This document shows positions 33,953 to 42,867 of a stretch of DNA of 64,000 bases, piece after piece. The stretch comes from an uncultured bacterium. Its GTDB lineage: Bacteria; Planctomycetota; UBA1135; GCA-002686595. The position numbers were made by a program, and so were the translations under genes. The notes under the pieces were generated by a model. That model was not told the DNA's origin, made no database searches, and saw only the letters and a program-made list of their open reading frames with translations. Numbering within the stretch: the stretch's first letter is position 1; each line of letters begins with the position of its first letter. The stretch is taken from NCBI GenBank assembly GCA_905480285.1, contig CAJQPT010000064.1, positions 1 to 64,000 of the forward strand, read 5' to 3'.

Positions 33953-35233
33953 ATGAATACGACCGAGGGCCCCTGTTTTCCCCTGCTCCTCGCGCTCCTC
34001 TTCTCTGCGCTACTGCCGACGACCGCCGTCGGCCAGGATCAGGACGACGCTGAACCCTCGGCGATCTCGGAGTCCGATCCGCGCGTGGTGCTGGAGGACC
34101 TCGCGGGTGAGCTGACCTACCGCGCCGTGGACGCGGCGCCGCTCAGGAGTCTCGTCGAGGCCGGAGCAGCGTTCGCTCGCTTCGAAGGACTCGCCCCCGT
34201 GGAGAGCGCTGGCCGCACCGCGGGTGCGAGCGTGGCCTCCCTCGGCCTGGCCGGCGGGGACCGCCTGCGGGCCGTGATCCGCGGCGGTGAGGGCGACGTC
34301 CTCGACGTCGAGCTCCGGCCAGGCGTGGTCGTGGCGCTCTCGGTGGACTCGATCCGCTCCATCGTTCACCCCTCACGAATCCCGGACTCCGTCACGGAGA
34401 GCCCCGCGGCGGGGCCCCCTGAGGATGGCGACCGCCTCTATCTCGTCGCGGCCAACGGGCTCGATCGCGCGCAGGGGTTCGTCGAGTCGTTCTCCATGGA
34501 GGGCGTCGCCTTCTTCGACGAGCGGCTGGGCCAGCGCACCTACGCCTGGGACCGGGTCGCCGCGCTCTTTGTCGCGCCCCTCGACGAGGGCGGTCCGGAG
34601 CCGTTGGAGAGCGAAGGCGCGGGGGAGCGGGTCGCGGTCACCCTCGTCGGAGGCGGCCGGATCAGCGGTGCTCTCGTTCAGCTCGGCCCGCCCGCCGAGG
34701 GCGTACAGCTTCGGATCGGCGGCGGCGCCCCGGTGCAGCTGCCAGGGTCCATCGTCACCGAGGTCTCGCTGGATGACGGCTCGTTCCGGTTCCTTGGAGA
34801 CGTGGTCCCCAGCGAGCGGGGGAGCTCGTCGCCCTTCGGCGATGAACTGGGATTTGTCTGGCCCATGCGCGTGGACCGGAACTGCCGGGGCGGGCTGCTC
34901 TCTGTGGGAGGCGAGGTCTACGACCGCGGGCTCGGCGTCCACGCACCCAGCCGGGTCGCCTGGGACCTCGCGGGCGAGTGGTCGTCCATACGCCTGATGT
35001 GTGGGGTCGACGACTCTGGCCAGAGCGGCGCCCGTTCGGGGGCCGTGCGCTTCCGCGTCATCGGCGATGGGAAGACCCTCTGGGAGAGCGACGTGCTCCG
35101 GACGGGGTTGGCGGCCGCCAGGACGCCCTCCATCTCGCTCGAAGGCGTTCAGCAGCTCACCCTCGAAGTGGACCCCGCAGGCGACTTTGTGCTGGATCGG
35201 GCCAACTGGATACGACCCATGCTGCTTCGGTGA
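33953..35233 (+). CDS. Secreted NPCBM-domain protein
   Basis: A 426-residue exported protein (signal peptide CFPLLLALLFSALLPTTAVG). The last 130 residues form an NPCBM (novel putative carbohydrate-binding module) domain, with GEVYDRGLGVHAPSRVAWDL, FRVIGDGKTLWESDVL and LDRANWI strands. The N-terminal 270 residues contain no domain I can name; they look beta-rich, with Gly/Val-rich segments. NPCBM domains are very common on planctomycete surface proteins and suggest glycan binding. The start at 33953 is fixed by the signal peptide. Confidence 0.78.
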   Translation: MNTTEGPCFPLLLALLFSALLPTTAVGQDQDDAEPSAISESDPRVVLEDLAGELTYRAVDAAPLRSLVEAGAAFARFEGLAPVESAGRTAGASVASLGLAGGDRLRAVIRGGEGDVLDVELRPGVVVALSVDSIRSIVHPSRIPDSVTESPAAGPPEDGDRLYLVAANGLDRAQGFVESFSMEGVAFFDERLGQRTYAWDRVAALFVAPLDEGGPEPLESEGAGERVAVTLVGGGRISGALVQLGPPAEGVQLRIGGGAPVQLPGSIVTEVSLDDGSFRFLGDVVPSERGSSSPFGDELGFVWPMRVDRNCRGGLLSVGGEVYDRGLGVHAPSRVAWDLAGEWSSIRLMCGVDDSGQSGARSGAVRFRVIGDGKTLWESDVLRTGLAAARTPSISLEGVQQLTLEVDPAGDFVLDRANWIRPMLLR

Positions 35234-35285
35234 GCTTACCGAGCCGGCGCGCGGACGGGCCCACGCCTCGGCGTGGACCGTCAGC

Positions 35286-35358
35286 GGGGTCTCGGCAAAC
35301 TCAGGAACCCCGGCAGACCCAGGATCCCCGGCAAAATCAGGATCCCCGGCAAGAATCA
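35286..35358 (-). repeat. 18-19-bp tandem array spanning the diguanylate cyclase stop codon
   Basis: Read on the minus strand, the stop of the GGDEF gene sits in ggatcctga. This word recurs three more times at 18-19 bp intervals as ggatcctga, ggatcctgg and ggttcctga, each followed by a tt/gt-tgccgg segment. The array therefore reiterates the gene end outward, as at 10038-10109. It fills the gap to the NPCBM gene. Confidence 0.9.
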
Positions 35359-36405
35359 GGATCCGACGGCGGCGGCCTCGTGGTTGTCGTCTGTCCCGAG
35401 GCTGCGGAAGTAGACGCCCTGATTTCCCCCGCGCCTCTTGGCCGCGTGAAGGGCTTGCTCGGCGTGGAGGCGGAGCTCTTCGAGGGTCCCGAGATCCCCG
35501 CCGTCGTATGTCTCGAAGCCAAGGCTCGCGGAGACCCGAATCGAGCGACGCGGGTCGCCGCGGCGCTGATCGACGTAGGGGCGTAGGCCGGAGGGAGGGC
35601 CGCTGAGCCCGCGAATGCGGGCCGCGAGCCTGGCCACCACCCGGGCCGCGTCGACCCTCGACGTGAAGGGCAGGATGAGCGCGAATTCGTCGCCGCCCAG
35701 GCGCCCGCCGATGTCCTCCTCACGCAGGCTGGTCCGGATGGTCTCCCCCGCCCGGGAGATGACCTCGTCGCCGACCGTGTGATCGAAGTCCTTGTTCACG
35801 CGACCGAAGTCGTCGAGGTCGATGAGGATCAGGGCCAGCTCGAGCCGGTGTCGCTGCGTCGCTGAGAAGTGCTCGCGCAGCCGCTCCCCGAAGGGCCGGG
35901 GGCGAAGCAGCCCGGTGAGGTCGTCGTGCGAGGCCTGGTAGCGGGCCTTGTCCAGCTGGTGGAGCACATCAGCTCGCTCCAGGAGCTGCTCGGCACGGAG
36001 CAGGAACTCCTCCACCGGGGCATCGGCGCGCACAAGATCCCAGGGGATGCCCCTGATGGACCGGCCGGCGATGATGGCCGACATGGCGTCCTCGTCGTCG
36101 ATGACGAGCAGCAGGGGGATCGGACGGGGCCGGGCGAGAGCCTGCGGCAGCTGGTCGCGGGCGAGGCCCTCCAGCTGATCGCGCTCGAGGATCAGGAGCT
36201 CCACCTCGCCGCGCTCGATCAGGTTGAGCGTGGTCTCTGGCGTCGAGCTCGGGACCAGCTCCAGCCCCAGGGCCTCGAGCGGGCGCAGGGCCTCGCGGAG
36301 TCCTGAGGCGCCGTGGTCGGCGATGAGCAGGCGGGTGGGGAGGGTCACGGTGAGGGTGGGGCGGAGGCGGCGACTGGCCAGCCTCTCCACCCTATGACAA
36401 CGCAT
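35356..36405 (-). CDS. Diguanylate cyclase (GGDEF) with receiver-like N-terminus
   Basis: A protein of about 349 residues. The C-terminal GGDEF domain (about residues 165-345) has LILIDLDDFGRVNKDFDHTVG and the active-site RLGGDEFALIL, so it should convert two GTP to cyclic di-GMP. The N-terminal domain looks like a degenerate response-regulator receiver (TRLLIADHGASGLREALRP). No RxxD inhibitory site was found with confidence. The start is uncertain: ATG 36405 is used here, and a GTG at 36348 begins exactly at the receiver-like domain. Tandem arrays lie at both ends of the gene. Confidence 0.82.
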   Translation of the reverse strand: MRCHRVERLASRRLRPTLTVTLPTRLLIADHGASGLREALRPLEALGLELVPSSTPETTLNLIERGEVELLILERDQLEGLARDQLPQALARPRPIPLLLVIDDEDAMSAIIAGRSIRGIPWDLVRADAPVEEFLLRAEQLLERADVLHQLDKARYQASHDDLTGLLRPRPFGERLREHFSATQRHRLELALILIDLDDFGRVNKDFDHTVGDEVISRAGETIRTSLREEDIGGRLGGDEFALILPFTSRVDAARVVARLAARIRGLSGPPSGLRPYVDQRRGDPRRSIRVSASLGFETYDGGDLGTLEELRLHAEQALHAAKRRGGNQGVYFRSLGTDDNHEAAAVGS

Positions 36406-36411
36406 TGTAGC

Positions 36412-36471
36412 CCCGATCCCCTGGCTTGCCCGATCCCCTGGCTTGACGGGCTCCTGGCTTGACGGGTCTCC
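36412..36471. repeat. 17-bp tandem array, about 3.5 copies
   Basis: Two identical cccgatcccctggcttg units are followed by degenerate acgggctcctggcttg and a partial copy. The array lies just upstream of the diguanylate cyclase start and upstream of the divergent rpsB promoter region. Confidence 0.88.
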
Positions 36472-36510
36472 GGGGGGGACACCCCCCTCGAGGCCTGGAT
36501 CTTGGAAAGC

Positions 36511-36538
36511 TGGACTTTCAGGGGCCCCCCCGTACACT
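36511..36538 (+). promoter_or_regulatory. Candidate sigma-70-like promoter for rpsB
   Basis: A tggact box (36511-36516) and a tacact box (36533-36538) are separated by 16 bp, each matching 4 of 6 consensus positions. They lie about 60 bp upstream of the rpsB ATG. This is the best pair in the region but weak in itself. Confidence 0.4.
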
Positions 36539-36599
36539 CTTCCGCTCGTTTCCGGCCGTCTCGTTTGGCGACCGGGCTTCCCCCTGTTTCGAGGACCCC

Positions 36600-37565
36600 A
36601 TGAGTAATATCAACGCACAGAAGCTGATCGAAGCTGGCGTGCACTTTGGATGCCGCGTGTCGCGGTGGAATCCGAAGATGGCCCCCTACATCCACGGCCG
36701 TCGCGGAATGATCCACGTGATCGATCTGCGCGAGACCGTCAAAGGCCTTCTCCGAGCCCAGAACCTGCTGTTCCAGATCGCGTCAGAGGGCCAGACGGTC
36801 CTGTGGGTCGGAACCAAGCGTCAGGTCAAGGGCGTGATCGAGGACGCTGGTCAGCGCACCGGCATGCCGATCGTCACCGAGCGTTGGATCGGCGGCACGC
36901 TGACCAACTTCAGCGTCATCCGCAGCCGACTGAAGCGCCTCGCCCAGCTCGAGGCCATCGACGAGAAGGCCATCGAGCAGCAGAAGCTCACCAAGAAGGA
37001 GGTCGCGCAGATCAACCGCGAGCTCCGGAAGATCACCCGTAACCTGGGCGGCATCCGCGAGATGGATCGCATGCCCGGTGCGATGGTCGTCGTCGACCCC
37101 TCCCGCGAAGGGAACGCCATCCGCGAGGCCCGCAAGATGGGCATCGTCGTGATCGGCCTCCTGGACACCGACTGCGACCCGAACGACGTGGACATCGTCA
37201 TCCCGGGTAACGATGACGCGCTCAAGTCGGTGCGTCTGCTCGTCGAGGAGCTCGTGGACTCGGTCGAGGCTGGCGCCCACCAGCACACCGACAACATGCA
37301 GGCCGTCGGCTCCGCCGAGCGCAGCTCCGACGAGGAGACGATCCCCGGCGACGAGGTTCGTCCGACCACCGGGAACACGCTCCCCGAGCCCATCGGGAAG
37401 ACGGCTGAAGCCGCGGCACCCGCCGCAGCTGAGCCCGCCGCAGCTGAGCCCGCCGCAGCTGCTCCGGCTGCTGCTGCCCCGGCTCCGGCTCCGGCTCCGG
37501 CCGCGGAAGCCGCTCCGGCGGCCCCGGCCGCCGATGGCGCCCCCGAGGCGCCCGCAGCCGAGTGA
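36600..37565 (+). CDS. rpsB: 30S ribosomal protein S2 with Ala/Pro-rich tail
   Basis: A 321-residue S2, longer than the usual 230-260. Residues 1-230 are canonical (AGVHFGCRVSRWNPKMAPYI, TERWIGGTLTNF, VVVDPSREGNAIREA and VIPGNDDALKSVRL with the loop before it). The last 80 residues are an Ala/Pro/Glu tail, partly encoded by 15-bp tandem repeats (37419-37463). It is the first gene of the rpsB-tsf-pyrH-frr cluster. The ATG at 36600 is preferred since S2 homology starts there. Confidence 0.95.
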   Translation: MSNINAQKLIEAGVHFGCRVSRWNPKMAPYIHGRRGMIHVIDLRETVKGLLRAQNLLFQIASEGQTVLWVGTKRQVKGVIEDAGQRTGMPIVTERWIGGTLTNFSVIRSRLKRLAQLEAIDEKAIEQQKLTKKEVAQINRELRKITRNLGGIREMDRMPGAMVVVDPSREGNAIREARKMGIVVIGLLDTDCDPNDVDIVIPGNDDALKSVRLLVEELVDSVEAGAHQHTDNMQAVGSAERSSDEETIPGDEVRPTTGNTLPEPIGKTAEAAAPAAAEPAAAEPAAAAPAAAAPAPAPAPAAEAAPAAPAADGAPEAPAAE

Positions 37566-37730
37566 CGACCGGGCGCGGGGGGAGACCTCCCGCGCCTCCA
37601 ACTCTTCACCCGTCGCGCACTCGCGCGGCGGGTGCTTCTTCAAACTCCTCGCGACCAGCGAGGTCCTGCGGGCCTCGCCCGCAACTCCACCCACCATGCG
37701 GCGCTCATGGCGCCCAACCTCAACCCACCG

Positions 37731-38576
37731 ATGGCTGAGATCACCGCCCAACTGGTTCGGCAACTCCGCGAGATGAGCGGCGCCGGGATGATGGAGTGCA
37801 AGAAAGCACTCAAGGCAACCGACGGCGACCCCGAGGCCGCGCTCGACGAACTCCGCAAGGCGGGGCTCAAGTCGGCGGCCAAGAAGGTCGGTCGCGAGAC
37901 CGCTGAGGGCCGCGTCGCCTTCAAGGTCAGCGATGACGGCAGCAAGGGCGCCATCGTCGCGCTCGCCTCCGAGACGGACTTCCTCGCGTCGACGCCGAAC
38001 TTCGGCGAGTTCCTCGAGGCGCTCGTCCAGCACGCCTTTGACCACGAGCCCAAGTCCGTGGATGAGATGCTGACGCAGGCGTGGCACGCCGGCGGCACCG
38101 TCCAGGACGCGCTCACGGCCACGATCGGCGACCTGAAGGAGAACCTTCAGATCGTCGAGGCCTGCGCCTACTCGACCGACGGCGGCCAGGTCGTCGCCTA
38201 CGTGCACCACGACAACAAGAAGGGTGCTCTGGTCAACGTCACCACCGGCGGTGACGCGGCCAAGGCGGCGGACGTGCTGAAGCAGCTCTGCATGCACATC
38301 GTCGTCTTCAACCCCTCCGCCCTTGACGAGGGCAGCGTGCCCGCTGAGGACGTGGAGCGCGAGAAGGCGATCATCAAGGACGGCCTCCAGGGCAAGCCCG
38401 AGGAGATCCAGGAGAAGATCATGGTCGGTCGTCTCCAGAAGTTCTTCGGTGAGCGGACCCTCGTCGGGCAGCCGTGGATCATGGACGACAAGACGTCTGT
38501 CTCGAAGGCGCTCGTCAAGGAGCTCGGTGACGGGACCAAGGTCGAGGGCTTCACGCGCTGCCAGCTCGGCAGCTGA
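37731..38576 (+). CDS. tsf: Elongation factor Ts
   Basis: A 281-residue EF-Ts, the GDP/GTP exchange factor for EF-Tu. The N-terminal UBA-like domain has VRQLREMSGAGMMECKKAL and AAKKVGRETAEG. The core has the exchange motif ASETDFLAS (TDFV type) near residue 80. The ATG at 37731 matches the family start; another ATG eight codons upstream (37707) is possible. It is 165 bp downstream of rpsB and is followed by a very strong hairpin. Confidence 0.95.
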   Translation: MAEITAQLVRQLREMSGAGMMECKKALKATDGDPEAALDELRKAGLKSAAKKVGRETAEGRVAFKVSDDGSKGAIVALASETDFLASTPNFGEFLEALVQHAFDHEPKSVDEMLTQAWHAGGTVQDALTATIGDLKENLQIVEACAYSTDGGQVVAYVHHDNKKGALVNVTTGGDAAKAADVLKQLCMHIVVFNPSALDEGSVPAEDVEREKAIIKDGLQGKPEEIQEKIMVGRLQKFFGERTLVGQPWIMDDKTSVSKALVKELGDGTKVEGFTRCQLGS

Positions 38577-38593
38577 TCGAGCCGCGGTCTCCA

Positions 38594-38635
38594 GAGGAGG
38601 GGGCGCCCGCCGGGATCGGCGGGCGCCCCCTCCTC
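38594..38635 (+). terminator. Strong hairpin terminator after tsf
   Basis: A 19-bp perfect stem (38594-38612 with 38617-38635) with a ggat loop lies 18 bp after the tsf stop. There is no T-run after it. It suggests that rpsB-tsf and pyrH-frr may be separate or attenuated transcripts despite conserved gene order. Confidence 0.75.
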
Positions 38636-38755
38636 CGTTCCGCGGACCCTCGCGAACGGCGCTCTTTTCCGATCGGGAGGGGCGTTCGCCGGAGGGGAGG
38701 GGGCTAGACTGCCGCCAGCCCCCCGAGGAGCGCCGCCCGCGCTCTCCAAAAGCCC

Positions 38756-39472
38756 ATGACCTATCGACGCGTCCTATTGAAGATGTCCGGAGAGGCGCTC
38801 GGCGCCGCGGACACCGGCCACGGGATCTCCGCACCCGACGTGCAGAAGATCGCCCGACAGGTCGCTCGGGTCTGCGAGCTCGGGGTCGAGGTCGCGATGG
38901 TCGTGGGGGGCGGGAACATCCTCCGCGGGGCTGAGTTCTCCGAACTCGGGGGGCACAGGGCCAACGCGGACTACATGGGAATGCTCGGGACGGTCATCAA
39001 CGCCCTCGCCATGTCCGACGCCCTCGAGAGCCAGGGCCTCGAGACGCGGGTCATGACGGCGCTCGAGATCCGTCAGGTCGCCGAACCCTTCGTCCGGCGC
39101 CGTGCGGAGCGCCACCTCCGCCGCGGGCGGGTGGTGATCCTCGGAGCGGGCACTGGCAATCCATTCTTCACGACCGACAGCGCCGCGGCGCTGCGGGCGA
39201 ACGAGCTGGGATGCGACGTGCTGCTCAAGGCCACCAAGGTCGATGGCGTCTACTCCGCAGACCCCAAGCTCGACCCGGCGGCCACGCGCTACGAGGATCT
39301 CACCTACGACGAGGTGCTGCTCAAGAACCTCAAGGTCATGGACAGCACCGCCATCTCCATGTGTCGCGACCACGGACTCCCTGTGGTCGTGTTCGACATG
39401 TTCAAGGAGGGCAACCTCGAGCGCGTCGTCGCTGGCGAGCCCGTGGGGACCCTCGTGCACCCCGCGTCCTGA
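38756..39472 (+). CDS. pyrH: UMP kinase
   Basis: A 238-residue bacterial UMP kinase of the amino acid kinase fold, making UDP from UMP and ATP. Typical segments are VLLKMSGEAL, VVGGGNILRG, NADYMGMLGTVINALAM, GAGTGNPFFTTDSAA and KVDGVYSADPK. It is the third gene of the conserved translation cluster. Confidence 0.96.
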   Translation: MTYRRVLLKMSGEALGAADTGHGISAPDVQKIARQVARVCELGVEVAMVVGGGNILRGAEFSELGGHRANADYMGMLGTVINALAMSDALESQGLETRVMTALEIRQVAEPFVRRRAERHLRRGRVVILGAGTGNPFFTTDSAAALRANELGCDVLLKATKVDGVYSADPKLDPAATRYEDLTYDEVLLKNLKVMDSTAISMCRDHGLPVVVFDMFKEGNLERVVAGEPVGTLVHPAS

Positions 39473-39554
39473 AGACACACCACAAGCGGTGCCCGCCCGG
39501 GGCCCGCCCGCCCAGACTTTCCAACGAAGGCCCCTGCCGGGGCTACGAAGAGAT

Positions 39555-40115
39555 ATGAGCTACGAGAGCGTTTTGAAAGATGCCGGGGCCCGCATGGAAA
39601 AGGCGGTGTCCCACACGAGCGACATGCTCAAGAACATCCGGACGTCGCGCGCCTCCTCGGCGCTCGTCGAGCATGTGCGGGTGGACTACTACGGCACCCC
39701 GACTCCCCTCAGCCAGCTTGCCCAGATCAGCGTCCCCGAGGCGCGGACGCTGGTGATCAAGCCCTTCGACGCCAGCGTCATCAAGGAGGTCGAGAAGGCG
39801 CTCATGAAGTCCGATCTCGGGATCTCCCCGGAGTCCGACGGCAAGGTGATCCGGCTGACGATGCCGCCGCTCTCCGGCGAGCAGCGCAAGAAGTACGCTG
39901 CCAAGGCCAAGGACCTGGGTGAGGAGGGACGTGTGTCCCTGCGCAACGTCCGGCGCGATGCCAACAAGGATGCCGACGCCCACAAGAAGAGCGGAGAGGT
40001 CACCGAGGACGGCCACAAGGACCTCCAGGACGAGATCCAGAAGTTGCTGAAGTCCTTCGAGGCCAAGGTCGGGGCGGCCCAGGACAAGAAGACCAAGGAG
40101 ATCCTCGAGGACTGA
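39555..40115 (+). CDS. frr: Ribosome recycling factor
   Basis: A 186-residue RRF, which splits post-termination ribosomes together with EF-G. It has the family signatures NIRTSRASSALVEHV, YYGTPTPLSQLAQISVPEAR and GKVIRLTMPPLSGEQRKKY. The ATG at 39555 is 82 bp downstream of pyrH. Confidence 0.96.
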   Translation: MSYESVLKDAGARMEKAVSHTSDMLKNIRTSRASSALVEHVRVDYYGTPTPLSQLAQISVPEARTLVIKPFDASVIKEVEKALMKSDLGISPESDGKVIRLTMPPLSGEQRKKYAAKAKDLGEEGRVSLRNVRRDANKDADAHKKSGEVTEDGHKDLQDEIQKLLKSFEAKVGAAQDKKTKEILED

Positions 40116-40151
40116 CGGAGGGGCGGCTTGTGGATCTCCGGGGCGGAATAC

Positions 40152-40179
40152 TTGCGCCCCGTCTCAAAAGCCGTATCTT
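40152..40179 (+). promoter_or_regulatory. Candidate promoter of tRNA-Lys
   Basis: ttgcgc (40152-40157) and tatctt (40174-40179) are spaced by 16 bp. A 9-bp hairpin with a ctc loop (40192-40212) then lies just before the mature tRNA at 40232. The -10 box tatctt is the same as in the tRNA-Glu promoter at 45732, which supports both. Confidence 0.6.
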
Positions 40180-40231
40180 CTCGCCCTCGAACGCGCGGTC
40201 CTCGACCGCGCGCCGAATCGACACAACGGGT

Positions 40232-40307
40232 GGGCGCGTAGCTCAGTTGGTAGAGCAACTGGCTTTTAACCAGTAGGTCCCAGGTTCGATCCCTGGCGCG
40301 CTCACCA
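40232..40307 (+). tRNA. tRNA-Lys (anticodon TTT)
   Basis: A complete cloverleaf. The acceptor gggcgcg pairs with cgcgctc, the D arm contains agctcagttggtagagc, the anticodon stem actgg/ccagt encloses cttttaa, and the T arm has ggttcgatcc. The 3' CCA is encoded. It is 116 bp downstream of frr and has its own candidate promoter. Confidence 0.96.
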
Positions 40308-40614
40308 CCCTCTTCGATTCCCCTGACCCTCCGCGCCCCGCCCACTGACCACGGGCAGGCCGGGCACCATAGGGTGGGGACCCCGGGCCGATCCTCCGGG
40401 GAGCCCGAGTCGACCCTCCGGGGAATTCGGCCCGCTCCTCCGGGGAGTCCGAGCCGACGGATCCAGAACCGACAGGCTCGATCCCCCTGAGCCGGATCAC
40501 GGACCGGGCTGAGGTGCCGGCGCGCCCTGTCCCGGGTCGCTAAAGAGCCTCGCGCATGGTCGCAGGCCTGCGGTCCCGGTGTGGCGCTTCGAGCGGCGCG
40601 GCGAGGGGGCCTCG
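40308..40614. other. Intergenic region with 22-bp tandem array
   Basis: This 307-bp gap lies between tRNA-Lys and the stop of the membrane protein gene at 40615. It holds the array at 40388-40475 and otherwise GC-rich sequence without a gene, tRNA or recognisable promoter. No poly-T terminator for the tRNA is seen. Confidence 0.6.
40388..40475. repeat. 22-bp tandem array, about four copies
   Basis: Units at 40388, 40410 and 40432 share the core ctccgggga in a 22-bp period; a fourth unit from 40454 is strongly diverged. It begins about 80 bp after tRNA-Lys. Confidence 0.85.
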
Positions 40615-41484
40615 TCAGCCTTGCCGTTGACCGGCCGTGGCGGAGAGCCCGCCGAGCCGCGGGTACGCCATGGACCAAGCACGGCAGCGGGCGGAGCCCA
40701 TGAGGCTCGCGAGGACGACGAGCTGGGCGAGACCCCATGTCGGTCCGGCGAGGTAGCTGGCCAGGCCTGCGGCGGCGAGGATGAGGGTCCGGAGGATGAA
40801 CTCCAAGGCCGCGAGCCGCCGAACGTGGCCGGGCCGGCCTCGCATCAGGCGCCAGCCGTGGAGGACGGCGGAGCCGACCCCGCGGTCGTGGCGAACGAGG
40901 CTGGCGAGCGCGAGCTGGTGGAGGGCGCCCAACTCCGCGGCGTACGCGAGCGTCAGGACCAGAGCCACGCCCGAGAGGATGACCCCGAATGGGCCGAGCG
41001 CCTCCGCGCCGACGAGGACCGTGAGCAGGACCAGCGGGCCAAGCAGCACGAACGTCCCGCAGGCCATCATGCCGAAGATCTGGAACCAGATGCCGGCCGC
41101 GGAGGTCTGGAGGGTCTTGCCCTCCGTCCAGGCCTTGGGCAGGGTCGTCCGCTGCGCCCTGTCAGGCTGATTGTGGATGGACAGCCGCGCCGCCCCACCG
41201 CCCACCCGGGCGCAGACCAGGAGCAGGGGGAGGGCGACGAGGAAGAGCGCCGCAGCTCCAGCGGGGCCGGGAATCGGCAGGCCGGAGCCCACGGCATTCG
41301 AGACCAGCTCCGCGTCCCCCGCCAGCGCAGCGAGCCCGGTCAGGGCCGCGGCGCCGCCAAGGACCCACGCGAGGCCGCTGAGCTCGTACGCCACCCCGGC
41401 GAGGCTGGGAATCGCTGCCCCGCGGATCGCCTCGGCGAGGCTCCCGGGTTGATGGGAGCCGGAGGGTTGCGGCGTCGGGCTCAT
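40615..41484 (-). CDS. Polytopic membrane protein of unknown function
   Basis: A 289-residue integral membrane protein with about six hydrophobic segments, including GAAALFLVALPLLLVCARV and GPLVLLTVLVGAEALG. A short amphipathic segment HGWRLMRGRPGH sits between helices. I recognise no family with confidence; its organisation recalls DUF-type membrane domains of small Planctomycetota proteins. It starts one base after the stop of the aminopeptidase P gene (TGAGATG) and is translationally coupled to it. Confidence 0.6.
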   Translation of the reverse strand: MSPTPQPSGSHQPGSLAEAIRGAAIPSLAGVAYELSGLAWVLGGAAALTGLAALAGDAELVSNAVGSGLPIPGPAGAAALFLVALPLLLVCARVGGGAARLSIHNQPDRAQRTTLPKAWTEGKTLQTSAAGIWFQIFGMMACGTFVLLGPLVLLTVLVGAEALGPFGVILSGVALVLTLAYAAELGALHQLALASLVRHDRGVGSAVLHGWRLMRGRPGHVRRLAALEFILRTLILAAAGLASYLAGPTWGLAQLVVLASLMGSARCRAWSMAYPRLGGLSATAGQRQG

Positions 41485-41485
41485 C

Positions 41486-42823
41486 TCACCCCTTGGCGTC
41501 TGTGGCCGCCGCGCACATGGCCTCGACCTCGTGGATGGCCTTCGGGACGTCGCCTGTTAGCACCTCGTGGCCCTCTTCGGTGATGAGGACGTCATCCTCG
41601 ATGCGGATGCCGATCCCGCGCCAGCGGGCCTCGACCTCCATGTTCTCCGGGTCGACGTAGATCCCTGGTTCGACCGTGAAGACCATCCCGGGTTCGAGGG
41701 GCCGAGAGGCGCCGCCGGGGGTCGTGTATCGCCCGCAGTCGTGGACGTCGAGCCCGAGGTAGTGGCCCGTCTTGTGCATGAAGAACTCGCGGTAAGACCC
41801 GGATTCGAGGGCCTCTTCACGCGTCCCCTTGAGGAGCCCGTGCTCAAGGAGCCCGTCGACGATCACGCCGAGGGCGACCTCATGGATCCGGTCGTAGGGG
41901 ACGTTCGGCCCGGAGACCGCGATCGCGGCCTCCTCGACGTCGAGGACGACCTGGTAGAGCGCCCTCTGCTCCGCGGTGAACTTCCCGCCGACGGGGAAGG
42001 TGCGCGTGATGTCGGCCGCGTAGTAGTGCCACTCTGCGCCGGAGTCGACGAGCAGCAGGTCGCCGTCCTTGAGCGGCTGATCGTTCTCGATGTAGTGGAG
42101 GATGCAGGCGTTGGCGCCGCCAGCGCAGATGTGGCTGTACGCGGCGCCGCTAGAGCCGGCGCTCCGGTAGCCGTGGTCGAGGAAGGCCTCGGCCTCGCAC
42201 TCGTTCATACCCGGCTGGACATGGCGCATGAGGGCTGCGTGGGTCTCGGCGCTGAGCCTGGCGGCGCGGCGCATGAGCTCGAGCTCAGCGTCACTCTTGA
42301 TGACCCGGAGCTCGTGCAGGACCGGCCCGGTATCGAGCAGCTCCTTGGCGGGCTCCACCGGCCCGCGGGCCAGGTTGCGCAGGGAGGTGAAGGTCTCGAC
42401 CATCCGCCGGTCGGCGACGTCGTCATCTCCGAAGCGCCACATGATCCGTTCACGCCCCTCCAGCAGCTTGGGGAGCTCCGTCCAGAGCTCCTCGATGTCC
42501 ATGGCGGTGTCCACTCCCAGGGCCTCAGGGGCGCGCTCGAGCCCCAGGCGGCGTCCGTCCCAGATCTCGCGCAGCTTGTCCCGCTCGCGCAGGAACAGGA
42601 CCGAGCGGTGCGGCTCACCGTCCTCGCCCGGCAGCAGGACCAGGCAGGCGCCGGGCTCGTTCAGGCCGGTGAGGTACCAGAAGTCACTGGTCGGCCGAAA
42701 CTTGTAGTCCGCGTCGTCGTTCCTCGTCTTGGTCGTCGCGGTGGGGATGACGGCCACCGCGTTGCGCTCGGCGAGCAGGTCGAGGAAGCGGGCGCGGTGC
42801 TGGGCGTGGATGGAGTCACTCAT
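41486..42823 (-). CDS. pepP: Xaa-Pro aminopeptidase (M24B)
   Basis: A 445-residue aminopeptidase P that removes N-terminal residues preceding proline. The N-terminal creatinase-like domain (about residues 1-170) has the FRPTSDFWYLTGLNEPGA start. The pita-bread catalytic domain carries metal ligands Asp260 (LLLVDSG) and Asp271 (ADITRTFP), a histidine in GHYLGLDVHD, and glutamates in FTVEPGIYV and RIEDDVLIT. Length and motifs fit the family. Confidence 0.93.
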   Translation of the reverse strand: MSDSIHAQHRARFLDLLAERNAVAVIPTATTKTRNDDADYKFRPTSDFWYLTGLNEPGACLVLLPGEDGEPHRSVLFLRERDKLREIWDGRRLGLERAPEALGVDTAMDIEELWTELPKLLEGRERIMWRFGDDDVADRRMVETFTSLRNLARGPVEPAKELLDTGPVLHELRVIKSDAELELMRRAARLSAETHAALMRHVQPGMNECEAEAFLDHGYRSAGSSGAAYSHICAGGANACILHYIENDQPLKDGDLLLVDSGAEWHYYAADITRTFPVGGKFTAEQRALYQVVLDVEEAAIAVSGPNVPYDRIHEVALGVIVDGLLEHGLLKGTREEALESGSYREFFMHKTGHYLGLDVHDCGRYTTPGGASRPLEPGMVFTVEPGIYVDPENMEVEARWRGIGIRIEDDVLITEEGHEVLTGDVPKAIHEVEAMCAAATDAKG

Positions 42824-42867
42824 GGTAGGAGCGCCACCATAACGCCCCGGCGCCCGGTCGGGCGCCC

